64,000 nt of DNA from a bacterium 336/3 (GCA_001281695.1 LJIE01000001.1:874107-938106); one strand, 5' to 3'. Shown: positions 44,991-54,593, counted from the first letter of the stretch. Notes: a model not told the origin generated them from the letters alone. Program-made: numbers and translations.

Positions 44991-46097
44991 ATGTTAGGTT
45001 ACCGTTTTACTGATTATGCCCCTGAAGAAAGTAGCCAACAAGGAAAAGCAAACTTTCAGGATTTGTTAAAAATATTCCTTGATCTCATTAATATGACAGG
45101 AGGGAATGTGGCAGAGGCATTGGCATGGCTCAATAATTTAGATAAAAAATATAATCTCACAGACGATGGCTATGGAATAGGAGATTTTATTGAAGATCTA
45201 AAACAAAAAGGCTATATCGAAGAAAATGAACAAGAACGTAGTGGTTTACAAATTACTCCCAAAAGTGAGCAAACTATTCGAAGAAATGCCTTAGATGAAA
45301 TATTTGGTAAACTAAAAAAAACAAAAGTAGGAAATCATCAAACCAAGAAAACAGGGCAGGGTGATGAACTGGGTTCTGATAGAAAAACCTTTCAATTTGG
45401 GGATGAATTGGATAAAATAGCATTCACAGAATCTATCAGAAATGCTCAAATTAATCATGGATACGAAAATTTTTTCCTAACTCAAGAAGATTTGGAAGTT
45501 GTAGAAACAGAATACAAAGCTCAAACTTCTACGGTTCTGATGATTGATATTTCTCACTCCATGATTCTTTATGGAGAAGATCGCATCACACCTGCAAAAA
45601 AAGTGGCAATGGCACTAGCCGAACTGATTACAACTAAATATCCTAAAGATACTCTTGATATTTTGGTATTTGGAAATGATGCTTGGCAGATTAATATCAA
45701 AGATTTACCTTATCTACAAGTAGGACCTTACCATACCAATACAGTAGCTGGTTTGGAATTGGCAATGGACTTGCTCAGAAGAAGAAAAAATGCCAACAAA
45801 CAAATTTTTATGATAACAGATGGAAAGCCCACTTGTCTGAAAGAAGGTATCCGATATTATAAAAATAGCTTTGGCTTGGATAAAAAAATATTAAACAGAA
45901 CACTTAATTTAGGTGCTCAATGCCGTAGACTGAAAATACCCATCACTACTTTTATGATAGCTTCAGACCCATATTTACAAGAGTTTGTAAGAGAGTTTAC
46001 AGAAGTTAATCAGGGAAGAGCTTATTACAGCTCACTCAAAGGCTTAGGGCATTATATCTTTGAAGATTATCAGAAAAACAGAAAGAAAAATATCTAA
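44991..46097 (+). CDS. VWA-domain protein
   Basis: Cytosolic protein of 368 residues. An N-terminal helical part (1-130) leads into a von Willebrand factor A domain (about 170-350) with the MIDAS start VLMIDISHSM (DxSxS), a downstream Thr near HTNTVAGL and the Asp of FMITDGKPT. Such proteins usually work with a MoxR-type AAA ATPase, but none is coded next to it. No signal peptide. It has a gap of 158 bases before and no operon partner. Confidence 0.88.
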   Translation: MLGYRFTDYAPEESSQQGKANFQDLLKIFLDLINMTGGNVAEALAWLNNLDKKYNLTDDGYGIGDFIEDLKQKGYIEENEQERSGLQITPKSEQTIRRNALDEIFGKLKKTKVGNHQTKKTGQGDELGSDRKTFQFGDELDKIAFTESIRNAQINHGYENFFLTQEDLEVVETEYKAQTSTVLMIDISHSMILYGEDRITPAKKVAMALAELITTKYPKDTLDILVFGNDAWQINIKDLPYLQVGPYHTNTVAGLELAMDLLRRRKNANKQIFMITDGKPTCLKEGIRYYKNSFGLDKKILNRTLNLGAQCRRLKIPITTFMIASDPYLQEFVREFTEVNQGRAYYSSLKGLGHYIFEDYQKNRKKNI

Positions 46098-46186
46098 ATC
46101 TATTCAGACTATTCGGTTTAAAGTCAGAATTTTAACAATATAAAAAAGATTTTTAATAAAAGTTTTTTTTATGTGTTTGATTATCT

Positions 46187-46194
46187 TATCTTTG
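46187..46194 (+). promoter_or_regulatory. -7 element of the HU-like gene
   Basis: TATCTTTG matches TAnnTTTG exactly; a T-run about 19-23 bases upstream stands in for the -33 TTTG. The ATG is 54 bases downstream. Confidence 0.6.
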
Positions 46195-46248
46195 TGCCTC
46201 CAAAAATTAAAGCTAATTTCTTGTTTAGCATAAATTAACAATAAAAAG

Positions 46249-46572
46249 ATGACAAAAGCAGAAGTTATTTCAGAAATCGCCAACAACACAGGCATTGACC
46301 GTACAGAGGTTCAAAAAACAGTTGAAGAGTTTTTCAACGTGATCAAAGGTAACATGGTAAAAGGCGAAAACGTTTATGTAAGAGGTTTCGGTTCTTTTAT
46401 CAATAAGAAAAGAGCAAAGAAAACAGCTCGTAACATTTCTAAAAATACAGCACTTATCATTGATGCTCATTATGTTCCTGCTTTCAAACCTGCTAAAACT
46501 TTTGTTGATCAGGTAAAGAAAACTGTAAGTGACAAAAATGCAAAGCAAGTTAAAAAGAAAAACTTAGCATAG
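46249..46572 (+). CDS. HU/IHF-family DNA-bending protein
   Basis: Nucleoid protein of 107 residues. The helical dimer part (MTKAEVISEIANNTGIDRTEVQKTVEEFFNVI) is followed by the DNA-binding arm with VRGFGSFINKKRAKKTARNISKNTALII and the closing PAFKPAKTFVDQV. A short Lys-rich tail beyond the normal HU length (about 90 residues) is usual in Bacteroidota. The next gene starts one base after the stop. Confidence 0.94.
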   Translation: MTKAEVISEIANNTGIDRTEVQKTVEEFFNVIKGNMVKGENVYVRGFGSFINKKRAKKTARNISKNTALIIDAHYVPAFKPAKTFVDQVKKTVSDKNAKQVKKKNLA

Positions 46573-46573
46573 T

Positions 46574-47404
46574 GTGCTCAAACCTCAGATAATCATAGTA
46601 ACAGGTGCAATAGTTTTGGTAGCAGGTTTATTCTTCCTACCCAAAGTTGTTGTGAAAAATCCTTCAGGTATGGTAACACAAGAGTCTTTGAATAATAAAA
46701 AGACTGAAGCAACCAAAGAGGAATCTCATACTATGGAAATATCTGAAAATCAGAAACAAAAAATTACACTGTTTAAGAAAAATTTATTAAAATCTACATC
46801 TATCCAAGAACAAAGTCAATGGACTGATTCTTTGATAGTATCTTTTAAGGCTATTAATCAGTGGGATAGTGCTGCCAATTATGCAGAAAAACTATCTAAT
46901 AAAATCAATAATGAAGCAACATGGCTTAAAACAGCCGAAACATATTTTGAAGCATTTACCTTTGCCTTAGATAGTACGAAAATTCGTACACTAGGGCAAA
47001 AAGGTTATACAGCCTATGAAAAAGTGTTAAGTTTGAATGAGAGTAATTTATTAGCTCAAACAAAAATGGGGGTTTTATATAAAAGCTTAAACCCTCAAGC
47101 ACCTATGAAAGGTATCCAAATGGTTTCGGCAGTAGTGAAAAAAGATCCTAAGAATGAATTAGCTTTGTTTTATTTGGGAACTTTCTTTGCAGAACGTGGA
47201 GCTTTCCCTGATGCTATTGATAGACTTGAACAAGTAGTTGCTATTAATCCAAAAAATCCTGATGCTTGGATTTACCTTGCACAGTGTTATGAGGAAACTG
47301 GTAAACCCGAAAAGGTAAAAGAAGCCTTGACTAATGTTTTGGCTTTGGATATATCTCCCGACATTAAAAAGGAGTTAGAAAAGAAAATTAAAAGTATTCG
47401 TTAA
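46574..47404 (+). CDS. Membrane-anchored TPR protein
   Basis: Protein of 276 residues: an N-terminal anchor (about 5-25), a polar linker and TPR-like helices from about 95 on, with a clear TPR (AIDRLEQVVAINPKNPDAWIYLAQCYEETGKPEKVKEAL, about 215-253). It starts with GTG at 46574, one base after the HU stop, so it is translationally coupled to HU. Cell-envelope scaffold roles are typical; the partner is unknown. Confidence 0.8.
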   Translation: MLKPQIIIVTGAIVLVAGLFFLPKVVVKNPSGMVTQESLNNKKTEATKEESHTMEISENQKQKITLFKKNLLKSTSIQEQSQWTDSLIVSFKAINQWDSAANYAEKLSNKINNEATWLKTAETYFEAFTFALDSTKIRTLGQKGYTAYEKVLSLNESNLLAQTKMGVLYKSLNPQAPMKGIQMVSAVVKKDPKNELALFYLGTFFAERGAFPDAIDRLEQVVAINPKNPDAWIYLAQCYEETGKPEKVKEALTNVLALDISPDIKKELEKKIKSIR

Positions 47405-47424
47405 CCTTTAAAAATATTACTATT

Positions 47425-47514
47425 ATGCCTTGTGGAAAGAAAAGAAAAAGACACAAAATCGCTACTCATAAGCGTAAAAAGAGATTAAGAAAAAATCGTC
47501 ACAAGAAGAAGTAA
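47425..47514 (+). CDS. 29-residue AURKAIP1/COX24-domain ribosomal peptide
   Basis: A very basic peptide starting MPCGKKRKRHKIATHKRKKR and ending in HKKK, 29 residues. This is the conserved Bacteroidota peptide of the AURKAIP1/COX24 family, a small-subunit ribosomal protein (bS22/Thx-like). It is too short for most gene finders. It sits 20 bases after the TPR gene and ahead of the RNase G/E gene, the usual neighbour in this phylum. Confidence 0.88.
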   Translation: MPCGKKRKRHKIATHKRKKRLRKNRHKKK

Positions 47515-47532
47515 CATACTTCTCTTACGTTT

Positions 47533-47565
47533 GGGCTTTCAATACGTGAAAGCCCTTCATTTATT
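47533..47565 (+). terminator. Hairpin between the small ribosomal peptide and RNase G/E
   Basis: GGGCTTTC (47533-47540), loop AATACGT, GAAAGCCC (47548-47555), followed by a T-rich stretch. It may be a terminator, or a leader element of the RNase gene 38 bases later; RNase E of enterobacteria is autoregulated through its leader. Confidence 0.6.
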
Positions 47566-47593
47566 TATTGTATAACCAAAAAATACTATCAAT

Positions 47594-49147
47594 TTGAATA
47601 ATGAACTGATTATCAATGCCAGCCCTGAAGGGGTACGTATTGCTCTACTCAAGGAAAAACAGATTGTTGAATACCACGTAGAGCAAGAAGGCAGTCAGTT
47701 TGTAGTAGGTGATATTTACTTGGGGGTTATCAAAAAGTTAGTACCTGGCATGAATGCAGCTTTTGTAGATGTAGGTTATGAAAAAGATGGTTTCCTACAT
47801 TACTTAGACTTAGGTGCAAATGTGAGGTCGTTGCTCAAATATACCAAAGAAGTAATAGCCAAAAGACAACAATCAGCTTTTTTAAAAGGCTTCAAATTAG
47901 AGTCTGAAATTGATAAAATGGGTAAAATAGAAGAGGTATTACAGAAAAATACTCCTATTTTAGTTCAAATTGCTAAAGAACCCATATCAACCAAAGGACC
48001 TCGTTTGGCTTGTGAACTTTCATTAGCTGGACGATATTTAGTATTAGTTCCTTTCTCAGATGCAGTCAGCATTTCTAAGAAAATTGTAAGCCGAGATGAA
48101 AGACAAAGGCTTTCTAAATTGGTGAATTCTGTAAAACCCGAAAACTTTGGGGTGATTGTCAGAACTGTAGCCGAAAATGTGGAACTATCCGAAATAGAAG
48201 CTGATTTACAAAGCCTGATGCAAAAATGGCAAGAAGGTTATAAAAATCTCAAAGAGGCTATGCCTCGTGAAAAAGTAATAGGTGAGATTGGTCGCGTTTC
48301 TGCAATTTTGCGTGATATGCTTAACGATAATTTCGATAATATTGTGGTAGATGATAAACTACTTTACGAAGAAATTAGAGGCTATATCAAAAAAATTGCT
48401 CCTAAGCAAGAAAAAATTGTAAAGCTACACAATAGCAAAACTAAAATATTTGAAACTCTTGGTATAGAGAGACAACTTAAAGGACTTTTTGGCAAAACAG
48501 TACCTCTTTCGGGTGGAGGCTACCTGATTATTGAACATACAGAAGCTCTCCATGTAATTGATGTAAATAGTGGTAATAAATCTTCTTCTGAAGCAGACCA
48601 AGAAGCAACAGCTCTGAATGTAAACTTAGAGGCTGCTACTGAAATAGCCCGCCAACTCCGTATGAGAGATATGGGAGGAATCGTGGTTATTGATTTTATA
48701 GATATGAAAAAAGCTGATAATAAGCGTGTTATCTATGAAAAAATGAAAGAAGCTATGGCCGATGATAGAGCCAAACACACTATTTTACCTCTTACACGCT
48801 TTGGCTTGATGCAAGTTACACGCCAAAGAGTACGCCCAGAAGTAAATATTGCAACACTCGAAGACTGCTCAGCTTGTGGAGGCACAGGCAAAATTGGAGC
48901 AAGTATTATTGTTTCTGATTTGATAGAACAAAATTTAGAATACCTGATTCAAAAAAATAATGAAAAAGGCATTCAACTCATTGTTCATCCTTATTTATAT
49001 GCTTATTTTACCAAAGGATGGTTCCGCTCCAAAAGATTTAAGTGGTTCTTCCGTTATGGTAGATGGGTAAAAATTCTTGCTGATAGCTCATTTGGAATCA
49101 ATGAGTTTCGTTTTAAAAATAAGCAAGAAGAAGAAATTGAATTGTAA
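47594..49147 (+). CDS. rng: Ribonuclease G/E family endoribonuclease
   Basis: Endoribonuclease of 517 residues for rRNA and tRNA processing and mRNA decay. The S1 domain occupies about 36-120 (VGDIYLGVIKKLVPGMNAAFVDVGYEKDGFLHYLD). The RNase H-like/catalytic part contains the metal site VIDVNSGNKS and IDFIDMKK, and the zinc-link DCSACGGTGK. Length fits RNase G more than the longer RNase E, as is usual in Bacteroidota. The start is TTG at 47594; the resulting MNNELIINASPEGVRIALL is the expected N-terminus, and no in-frame ATG fits. Confidence 0.95.
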   Translation: MNNELIINASPEGVRIALLKEKQIVEYHVEQEGSQFVVGDIYLGVIKKLVPGMNAAFVDVGYEKDGFLHYLDLGANVRSLLKYTKEVIAKRQQSAFLKGFKLESEIDKMGKIEEVLQKNTPILVQIAKEPISTKGPRLACELSLAGRYLVLVPFSDAVSISKKIVSRDERQRLSKLVNSVKPENFGVIVRTVAENVELSEIEADLQSLMQKWQEGYKNLKEAMPREKVIGEIGRVSAILRDMLNDNFDNIVVDDKLLYEEIRGYIKKIAPKQEKIVKLHNSKTKIFETLGIERQLKGLFGKTVPLSGGGYLIIEHTEALHVIDVNSGNKSSSEADQEATALNVNLEAATEIARQLRMRDMGGIVVIDFIDMKKADNKRVIYEKMKEAMADDRAKHTILPLTRFGLMQVTRQRVRPEVNIATLEDCSACGGTGKIGASIIVSDLIEQNLEYLIQKNNEKGIQLIVHPYLYAYFTKGWFRSKRFKWFFRYGRWVKILADSSFGINEFRFKNKQEEEIEL

Positions 49148-49174
49148 AAAAACCCTCTTCATGAGGGTTTTTTT
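49146..49174 (+). terminator. Rho-independent terminator of rng
   Basis: AAACCCTC (49150-49157), loop TTCAT, GAGGGTTT (49163-49170), flanked by A-run and T-run. It overlaps the stop codon region of rng. Confidence 0.9.
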
Positions 49175-49312
49175 ATTCCTACCTTTTTATATACCCTATC
49201 TTTTAATAAAACTTTTCTGCTTTTAGATATAACTTTTCTAATAAATTTGATAAGTGTCCACTTAGAGTCCTCTATTTTTAGATTATTGTCCACTCCTAAT
49301 CCTCCTTAAAAA

Positions 49313-49343
49313 TTTGCCAATATAATTCAAGGAGCTACTTTTG
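49313..49343 (+). promoter_or_regulatory. Bacteroidota promoter of the subtilase gene
   Basis: TTTG (49313-49316), exactly 19 bases, TACTTTTG (49336-49343): a perfect consensus match. The ATG is 105 bases downstream, so the leader is about 100 bases long. The rest of the 274-bp gap (49175-49312) shows nothing else clear. Confidence 0.75.
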
Positions 49344-49448
49344 TACCATGTTTTTGAAATTCATAAACGTCCGGAAGTAATATGATATTTCTAAGAACAA
49401 TTAAACAATATAATCAATTTAATTTTAATTTCCTAAAGTGTACGCAGT

Positions 49449-51071
49449 ATGAAAAATCTTAAGCAAAGTTTCCTGATTTTAGCCTCAGTAGCTACATTGT
49501 ATAGCTGTAAAAAAGCTGAAACTGTCCAAGATATTCAGCCTCAGACAAATGCATCTACACAGATTGCAGATGAAGTCATGGTTTTGAATGAAAATGACTT
49601 AAACAAAGCAATTGAAGAGCAAATGAAAAACTCACAAGAAGGTCTTGATTGGAATAAGTCTCCAATTAATGTAGTTTGGAGTGCTATTCAACATTCACAA
49701 GATAAACTTCTATTTGTAGGGTACAAACCTGCTCAAGTATCAGAATTAGAGGTACAAAAACATCTTTTAGAGTCTTCTGGAAGTCGTACAACAAGTTGGA
49801 CAAGTGAGAAGGGGGCTTTATTAAATCTTATCTTAGAAGAAGAAGCAAAAATTAATCCATCTGTAAAACAAGAAGATATATTAGTTTCAGAAATGGATGA
49901 ACTATCTGCTATAGTTATTAGGATTTCAAACCCTAATACACTTAAAAAAATGAAGAAAAGTGATTTCCTTCGTTATGCTGAACCAACTTATGAACCATCA
50001 AAACATTATGAAAATCAGCAAATTGCTACGGAGTCGATCTTACCTCAAAATTTTGGTTGTGGAGCATACTCACCAGTTACAGTGAGTTTTTTAACTCCTA
50101 ATCCAAATTCTATTGCAATGGAATCATGGAATTATGGTTATCACAGAATCAAAGGTGCTTGGGCAAGTAATGTTACAGGTAAAGGAATAGAAGTTATGGT
50201 TTTAGATGGTGGACATTTTGACCAACAACAATTATTAACTACATACATTAACAATGGTTTAATTAAAGGCAGAAGTTTCCGTAAGCAATCTTTTATCTCT
50301 AATAGTGTAAATGATCCTCAAGACAATTGTGGTCATGGCACAGCTTTAGCAGGAGTAATAGGAGCTCCTCGTATGGATAATGGTTTTGGTTTTGATAGAG
50401 AGCAATCTATGATGGGGGTGGCTTATGGTTGTAACTTATATATGGCAAAAGTTGTAAATGATGTAGTGATAGATACTGCCGAAGAAGTTGCAGCAGTAGC
50501 CAATGCCTTTAATACAGCAGCCAATTCTTCTTCTGTAAGAATTATTAGTATGAGCTTGGGTAGAATAGGCAACGTGACAACCATAGCAGATGCCATTCGT
50601 AATGCAAAAAATAGAGGTAAACTAATTTTTGTTGCATCAGGTACAGCACCTTGGTTAGTATCTGTTTTCTCTAACTGGAATGGTGCTTCAAGTATTGTAT
50701 TCCCTGCAAATATGGTAAATGAAACAGTAGCCGTTTCAGGTATCAAAACTAATTTTACAAGAGCTGATGAAGCAGTAGTAGGTGCAGAAACAGATTTTGT
50801 TGTAGTGATGCAAAATGATAATTTACCTGCTGGTACTGCAAAAACTCCATTGGGTATGTCTAAAAGTTCTCGTCCATATCCTTCAACTATTGGAGGCTCT
50901 TCTGTAGCTACAGCAACTATGGCAGGTATGGCGGCTTTGGTATGGTCTAAATTCCCTGGTGCTACAGCCAATGATATTTTATACAGACTCAGAATTTATT
51001 CCAATTTTGGCAATAACCGTCATCCTCAATTTGGTTGGGGAAGTTGCGATGTAAGCAAAGCTATTCAATAG
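49449..51071 (+). CDS. Lipoprotein subtilase (S8 serine peptidase)
   Basis: Peptidase of 540 residues with a lipoprotein signal (lipobox LYSC, Cys about residue 20). A propeptide-like part (about 30-190) precedes the subtilisin fold. The triad is Asp253 (VMVLDGG), His296 ([13 protein letters not shown]) and Ser485 ([12 protein letters not shown]). The Ser motif departs from GTSMAxP, with Ser for Thr and Ala for Pro. No T9SS sorting domain is seen, so it is probably exported by Sec and lipid-anchored. It is monocistronic with a perfect promoter. Confidence 0.9.
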   Translation: MKNLKQSFLILASVATLYSCKKAETVQDIQPQTNASTQIADEVMVLNENDLNKAIEEQMKNSQEGLDWNKSPINVVWSAIQHSQDKLLFVGYKPAQVSELEVQKHLLESSGSRTTSWTSEKGALLNLILEEEAKINPSVKQEDILVSEMDELSAIVIRISNPNTLKKMKKSDFLRYAEPTYEPSKHYENQQIATESILPQNFGCGAYSPVTVSFLTPNPNSIAMESWNYGYHRIKGAWASNVTGKGIEVMVLDGGHFDQQQLLTTYINNGLIKGRSFRKQSFISNSVNDPQDNCGHGTALAGVIGAPRMDNGFGFDREQSMMGVAYGCNLYMAKVVNDVVIDTAEEVAAVANAFNTAANSSSVRIISMSLGRIGNVTTIADAIRNAKNRGKLIFVASGTAPWLVSVFSNWNGASSIVFPANMVNETVAVSGIKTNFTRADEAVVGAETDFVVVMQNDNLPAGTAKTPLGMSKSSRPYPSTIGGSSVATATMAGMAALVWSKFPGATANDILYRLRIYSNFGNNRHPQFGWGSCDVSKAIQ

Positions 51072-51100
51072 ATAATATTTTTACAAAAACATAAAAAAAA

Positions 51101-51131
51101 TTTGGAGTGTAAAATATAATTCTTATATTTG
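51101..51131 (+). promoter_or_regulatory. tRNA-Ser promoter embedded in an inverted repeat
   Basis: TTTG (51101-51104), 19 bases, TATATTTG (51124-51131): perfect consensus. The promoter lies inside an inverted repeat: TTTGGAGTG (51101-51109) against CACTCCAAA (51132-51140), and the arms extend inwards with one bulge to about 18 bases. Confidence 0.8.
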
Positions 51132-51143
51132 CACTCCAAACAC

Positions 51144-51228
51144 AGAGAGATGGCAGAGCGGTCGAATGCGGCGGTCTTGAAAACCGTTGACTGTAACAGG
51201 TCCGGGGGTTCGAATCCCTCTCTCTCTA
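51144..51228 (+). tRNA. tRNA-Ser (anticodon TGA)
   Basis: Class II tRNA of 85 bases. The 7-bp acceptor stem is AGAGAGA/TCTCTCT, the anticodon loop is CTTGAAA (anticodon TGA, reading UCA and UCG), there is a long variable arm (TTGACTGTAACAGGTCC) and the T loop is TTCGAAT. CCA is not encoded. The transcript start would be about 6-7 bases before it, and a terminator follows 2 bases later. Confidence 0.95.
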
Positions 51229-51230
51229 CT

Positions 51231-51258
51231 AAACCTAAACATTCGTTTAGGTTTTTTT
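51231..51258 (+). terminator. Terminator of tRNA-Ser
   Basis: AAACCTAAAC (51231-51240), loop ATTC, GTTTAGGTTT (51245-51254), then TTTT. A perfect 10-bp stem. Confidence 0.9.
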
Positions 51259-51298
51259 ATTTGTATAAGGCTGCAAAATCGGTAATGCTATGATGCTT

Positions 51299-51916
51299 CT
51301 ATAACTTTTCAAAATATTTATCTAAAAAATCACCTTTACTTTTAAAGTATTTACCTTTAAAAGTAAAAATAATTCCATCAGAGAAAATTGTATCTTTCTT
51401 GTTCATAATGATTCTGTATTCCTTTCCAAATTTATAAGCAACATTTATTTTTCTAAGAGAGTAGATTGTATAAGCAATGGCTTTTACACTGTCTTTATTG
51501 TTAATTATTAATTTCTTATTTTTATTTTGAACTTCAATATTTTCAATGGAACTATCTAAATAATGTTGAAGTTGAGTAACAGAGGTTTGTCTTTCAATGA
51601 ATTTGCTTTTATTAAATGTAAGAGTCAAAATAGAAATGAATAATCCAATGATTGGAAGAATCAGACTTTTTAAAAAGGACATTCTTGTTTTAACTATATT
51701 TTTAAGTATTAAATAATTTATGCCAATTGTAATTAAAAAAATAATGAATGTATAAAAAGTAAATTTATTTGAAATTTCATCGGCTACTTCTTTGCCAGTA
51801 AACTCTCCAAAATCAGTAACCACTATAAAAAAAGAAAAAATTATATAAAAGCAAAAACATCCAAAAATGAAAGCATTAAGAATAAATAGAATCATTTGAT
51901 ATATGTACTTTCTCAT
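51299..51916 (-). CDS. Membrane protein of unknown function
   Basis: Protein of 205 residues with three N-terminal membrane helices (about 6-33, 53-70, 84-102) followed by a soluble C-terminal domain with mixed strands (KNKKLIINNKDSVKAIAYTIYSLRKI and DTIFSDGIIFTFKGKYF). It is Lys- and Ile-rich, with base composition even lower in GC than its neighbours. No family recognised and no partner; it stands alone between tRNA-Ser and the next gene on the opposite strand. Confidence 0.6.
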   Translation of the reverse strand: MRKYIYQMILFILNAFIFGCFCFYIIFSFFIVVTDFGEFTGKEVADEISNKFTFYTFIIFLITIGINYLILKNIVKTRMSFLKSLILPIIGLFISILTLTFNKSKFIERQTSVTQLQHYLDSSIENIEVQNKNKKLIINNKDSVKAIAYTIYSLRKINVAYKFGKEYRIIMNKKDTIFSDGIIFTFKGKYFKSKGDFLDKYFEKL

Positions 51917-52064
51917 AATGGTTTACTCTATGTTTCTAAACTATACAAAAAATAATGTAAATTCTACAAATTATTAGTTTTTTACTGTATATGCTAAAAT
52001 AAGCAGGATTTGACAAATAAGAACGTTATATACTTGATATATTCGTAAATAAATAAAACCGTTT

Positions 52065-54587
52065 ATGAAATATCTATTTTTACCTCTCTTATGTTTTCTG
52101 TTAGTGACTCAGAAGTCATGGGCTCAGAATCTTATACGAAAAGGAAGTCTTGGAGTAGGTTTCTACCAGAAAGTTCCTGATAGCTTATTGACTAAGTTAC
52201 AATATCAAAAAGGAGCTTTGATTCGCTTTATTGTACCCAATACTACGGCAGCCAGTTTAGGCATTCAACCCAATGATATTATTACTCAAATCAATAACAA
52301 GCCTATTAATGCTCCAAATGAACTATTTCCCATTGCAAAGAACTTAAGGGATGGCGAAAAAATAACAATTTCTCTTGTTCGTAACCAGAACCCAATGACA
52401 TTAGAAGGCAAAGTGGTAGCTCGTCCTAAAGAAACAAGTGCCACAGCAGATGTTGTATATGGGGAGTTTGCTTATAAAAATGGTTATGTACGAACCATTT
52501 ACAAAACACTTAAAGGTAAAAAACCACTGGGAACAGTTTATTTTCTGCAAGGTTTAGCTTGTTATTCCATGGATAACTTTCAAGAGTTAGACAAAACTAA
52601 ACAAGCTCTTGATGCAATGGTAGATAGAGGTTTTGCTGTATTCAGAATGGAGAAGGCCGATATGGGAGATAATATGGGTATGCCTCCTTGTGAAACAATG
52701 GGTTATCACGAAGAATTAGCCATGTACGAAGCTGGTTATAAACATTTACTTACACTCAAAGAAGTAGATAAGTCTTCTATTTTTCTTTTTGGACACTCTA
52801 TGGGGGGCATTACAGCACCCATTTTAGCTGAAAAATTTCAGCCAAGAGGGATTGTAGTGTATGGTACAGGTTTCAAACCTTGGTTAGAATATCTTTGTGA
52901 TGCATATCTGATTCAATTACAATGGAGAGGTGAAGATTTAGGAGCTCTCAGAGCTAGTTTAGAGATGTTTAAACCATATTTATACGATTACTTTTATAAA
53001 GATAAGCCTATTGATGAAATTTGTAAAGAACCTATTGGATTGATGGCAATGCAAGAAATCTTAGGTTATAATCCTGCTACAAAAATAACATCATCATCAA
53101 GAAGCCCTTTGACTTACAAAGAATTAAATCAACATAATTTGGCAAAAGCATTAAGTAACTATCAAAATGATGTATTGGCTATTTATGGCGAATGTGATAT
53201 TGCTGCCAACAATGCTGATGACCATATTAATCTTATCAAGTATGTAAATTCTAAACGCTCAGGGAATGGAACTTTTTGGCTTGCTCCTAAAACTACACAT
53301 GGTTTTGAAGAGATTGGAACAATGGAAGAATTTATGAAATGGCAAGATAATCCACAAGCCTATCAACAATATGCAGCTACCAGATTTAATCCTAAAGTTT
53401 TTGACTATACCTGTGATTGGATGAAAGATGTTCTTAAAAAAATGCCTAATAAGAGAAAAGAGCCTCTTTTTAGGGAAGCAAGTGAAAACTTGATGGATAA
53501 TGGAGCAAAAGGAGCAAGTATGGATGTAAAAGCTATAGATATAGATGGGGATAAAGATTTAGATATTGTGCTTGCCAATGAATTTCAGGCAAATACAATT
53601 CTCATAAATAATGGGAAAGGTGTTTTTACAAATGAATCGACTCAAAGATTGCCACAAGTAGTACATGATAGCGAAGATGTGGTGGTTGCTGACTTTAATG
53701 GAGATAAATTATTAGACTTAATATTTTGTAGCGAAGATGATAAAATCCATGAATATTATATCAATACAGGGAAGGGGGTATTTAAAGAATCGAGTTTTAA
53801 ACTACCTGATTCAGAAGCCAATGCTATCATTACAGCTGATTTGAATAAAGATGGTAAACTGGATTTGATATTTGGTAATAATGGAGTGAATACTATACTT
53901 ATTAACAAGGGAGATGGAACTTTTAACCAAGAAAATAACCGTTTGCCTCAAATAAAAAGAGTTACACAAGATTTAGCTCTGTTGGATGTGGATAAAGATG
54001 GCGATTTGGATTTATTTGTTGGTTGCGAAGATGGTAATTTATTGTACATCAATAATGGTAAAGGCTTTTTTACAGATGTAACAGAAACAAACCTCCCTAA
54101 AGGTGTTGATATGGAAACTAGAAAAATTAGCTTTGCAGATGTGGATAAAGATGGAGATTTGGATTTATTTTTGTCTAATGTGAATTTTATAGGTAATAAA
54201 AATCCTCAGAATAGGCTTTATATCAATAATGGAAGAGGAAAATTTACAGACGAAACAGATTCAAGACTTCCAACAGATACAGACCATACCATTGATGCTG
54301 TTTTTGAAGATATAAATAATGATGGTAGTTTGGATTTAGTGGTTTCCAATGTTTTTGGAGGCTATTTGAAGATATACCTGAATAATGGTAAAGGTACATT
54401 TGCAGATGAGACAGATGCTGTTTTAGGAAAGAAATATGTAAGAGATGGTTTGGGAGTAATAGTCGCTGATTTGGATGGAGATGGACAAAAAGATATTTAT
54501 GTATGTGATAGACATAATCCTGCTATAGATAAAAAAGACCTTCTTTTACTTAAAAATAGGAAAATAATCGAAAGTTCTAATAGATAA
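52065..54587 (+). CDS. Secreted PDZ + alpha/beta-hydrolase + FG-GAP/VCBS propeller fusion
   Basis: Exported protein of 840 residues with signal peptide (to WAQ, about residue 21). A PDZ domain (about 45-130, with FIVPNTTAASLGIQPNDIITQINNKPI) comes first. An alpha/beta hydrolase follows (about 135-465) with nucleophile FGHSMGG, an acid in IYGECDIAA and His in KTTHGFEE. Then come about seven FG-GAP/VCBS repeats (about 480-830) of the type DVDKDGDLDLFLSN ... LYINNGRGKFTDET, which fold as a calcium-binding beta-propeller. Each part is well known; the combination in one chain is not familiar to me. The propeller is probably for binding and the hydrolase for an ester or peptide substrate. It precedes a small membrane protein by 6 bases. 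Confidence 0.88.
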   Translation: MKYLFLPLLCFLLVTQKSWAQNLIRKGSLGVGFYQKVPDSLLTKLQYQKGALIRFIVPNTTAASLGIQPNDIITQINNKPINAPNELFPIAKNLRDGEKITISLVRNQNPMTLEGKVVARPKETSATADVVYGEFAYKNGYVRTIYKTLKGKKPLGTVYFLQGLACYSMDNFQELDKTKQALDAMVDRGFAVFRMEKADMGDNMGMPPCETMGYHEELAMYEAGYKHLLTLKEVDKSSIFLFGHSMGGITAPILAEKFQPRGIVVYGTGFKPWLEYLCDAYLIQLQWRGEDLGALRASLEMFKPYLYDYFYKDKPIDEICKEPIGLMAMQEILGYNPATKITSSSRSPLTYKELNQHNLAKALSNYQNDVLAIYGECDIAANNADDHINLIKYVNSKRSGNGTFWLAPKTTHGFEEIGTMEEFMKWQDNPQAYQQYAATRFNPKVFDYTCDWMKDVLKKMPNKRKEPLFREASENLMDNGAKGASMDVKAIDIDGDKDLDIVLANEFQANTILINNGKGVFTNESTQRLPQVVHDSEDVVVADFNGDKLLDLIFCSEDDKIHEYYINTGKGVFKESSFKLPDSEANAIITADLNKDGKLDLIFGNNGVNTILINKGDGTFNQENNRLPQIKRVTQDLALLDVDKDGDLDLFVGCEDGNLLYINNGKGFFTDVTETNLPKGVDMETRKISFADVDKDGDLDLFLSNVNFIGNKNPQNRLYINNGRGKFTDETDSRLPTDTDHTIDAVFEDINNDGSLDLVVSNVFGGYLKIYLNNGKGTFADETDAVLGKKYVRDGLGVIVADLDGDGQKDIYVCDRHNPAIDKKDLLLLKNRKIIESSNR

Positions 54588-54593
54588 GAAGCA

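Noticed and set aside
46270-46548. Antisense open frame over the HU gene
   Set aside because: Shadow of the HU-like gene; Cys/Phe-rich product without features.
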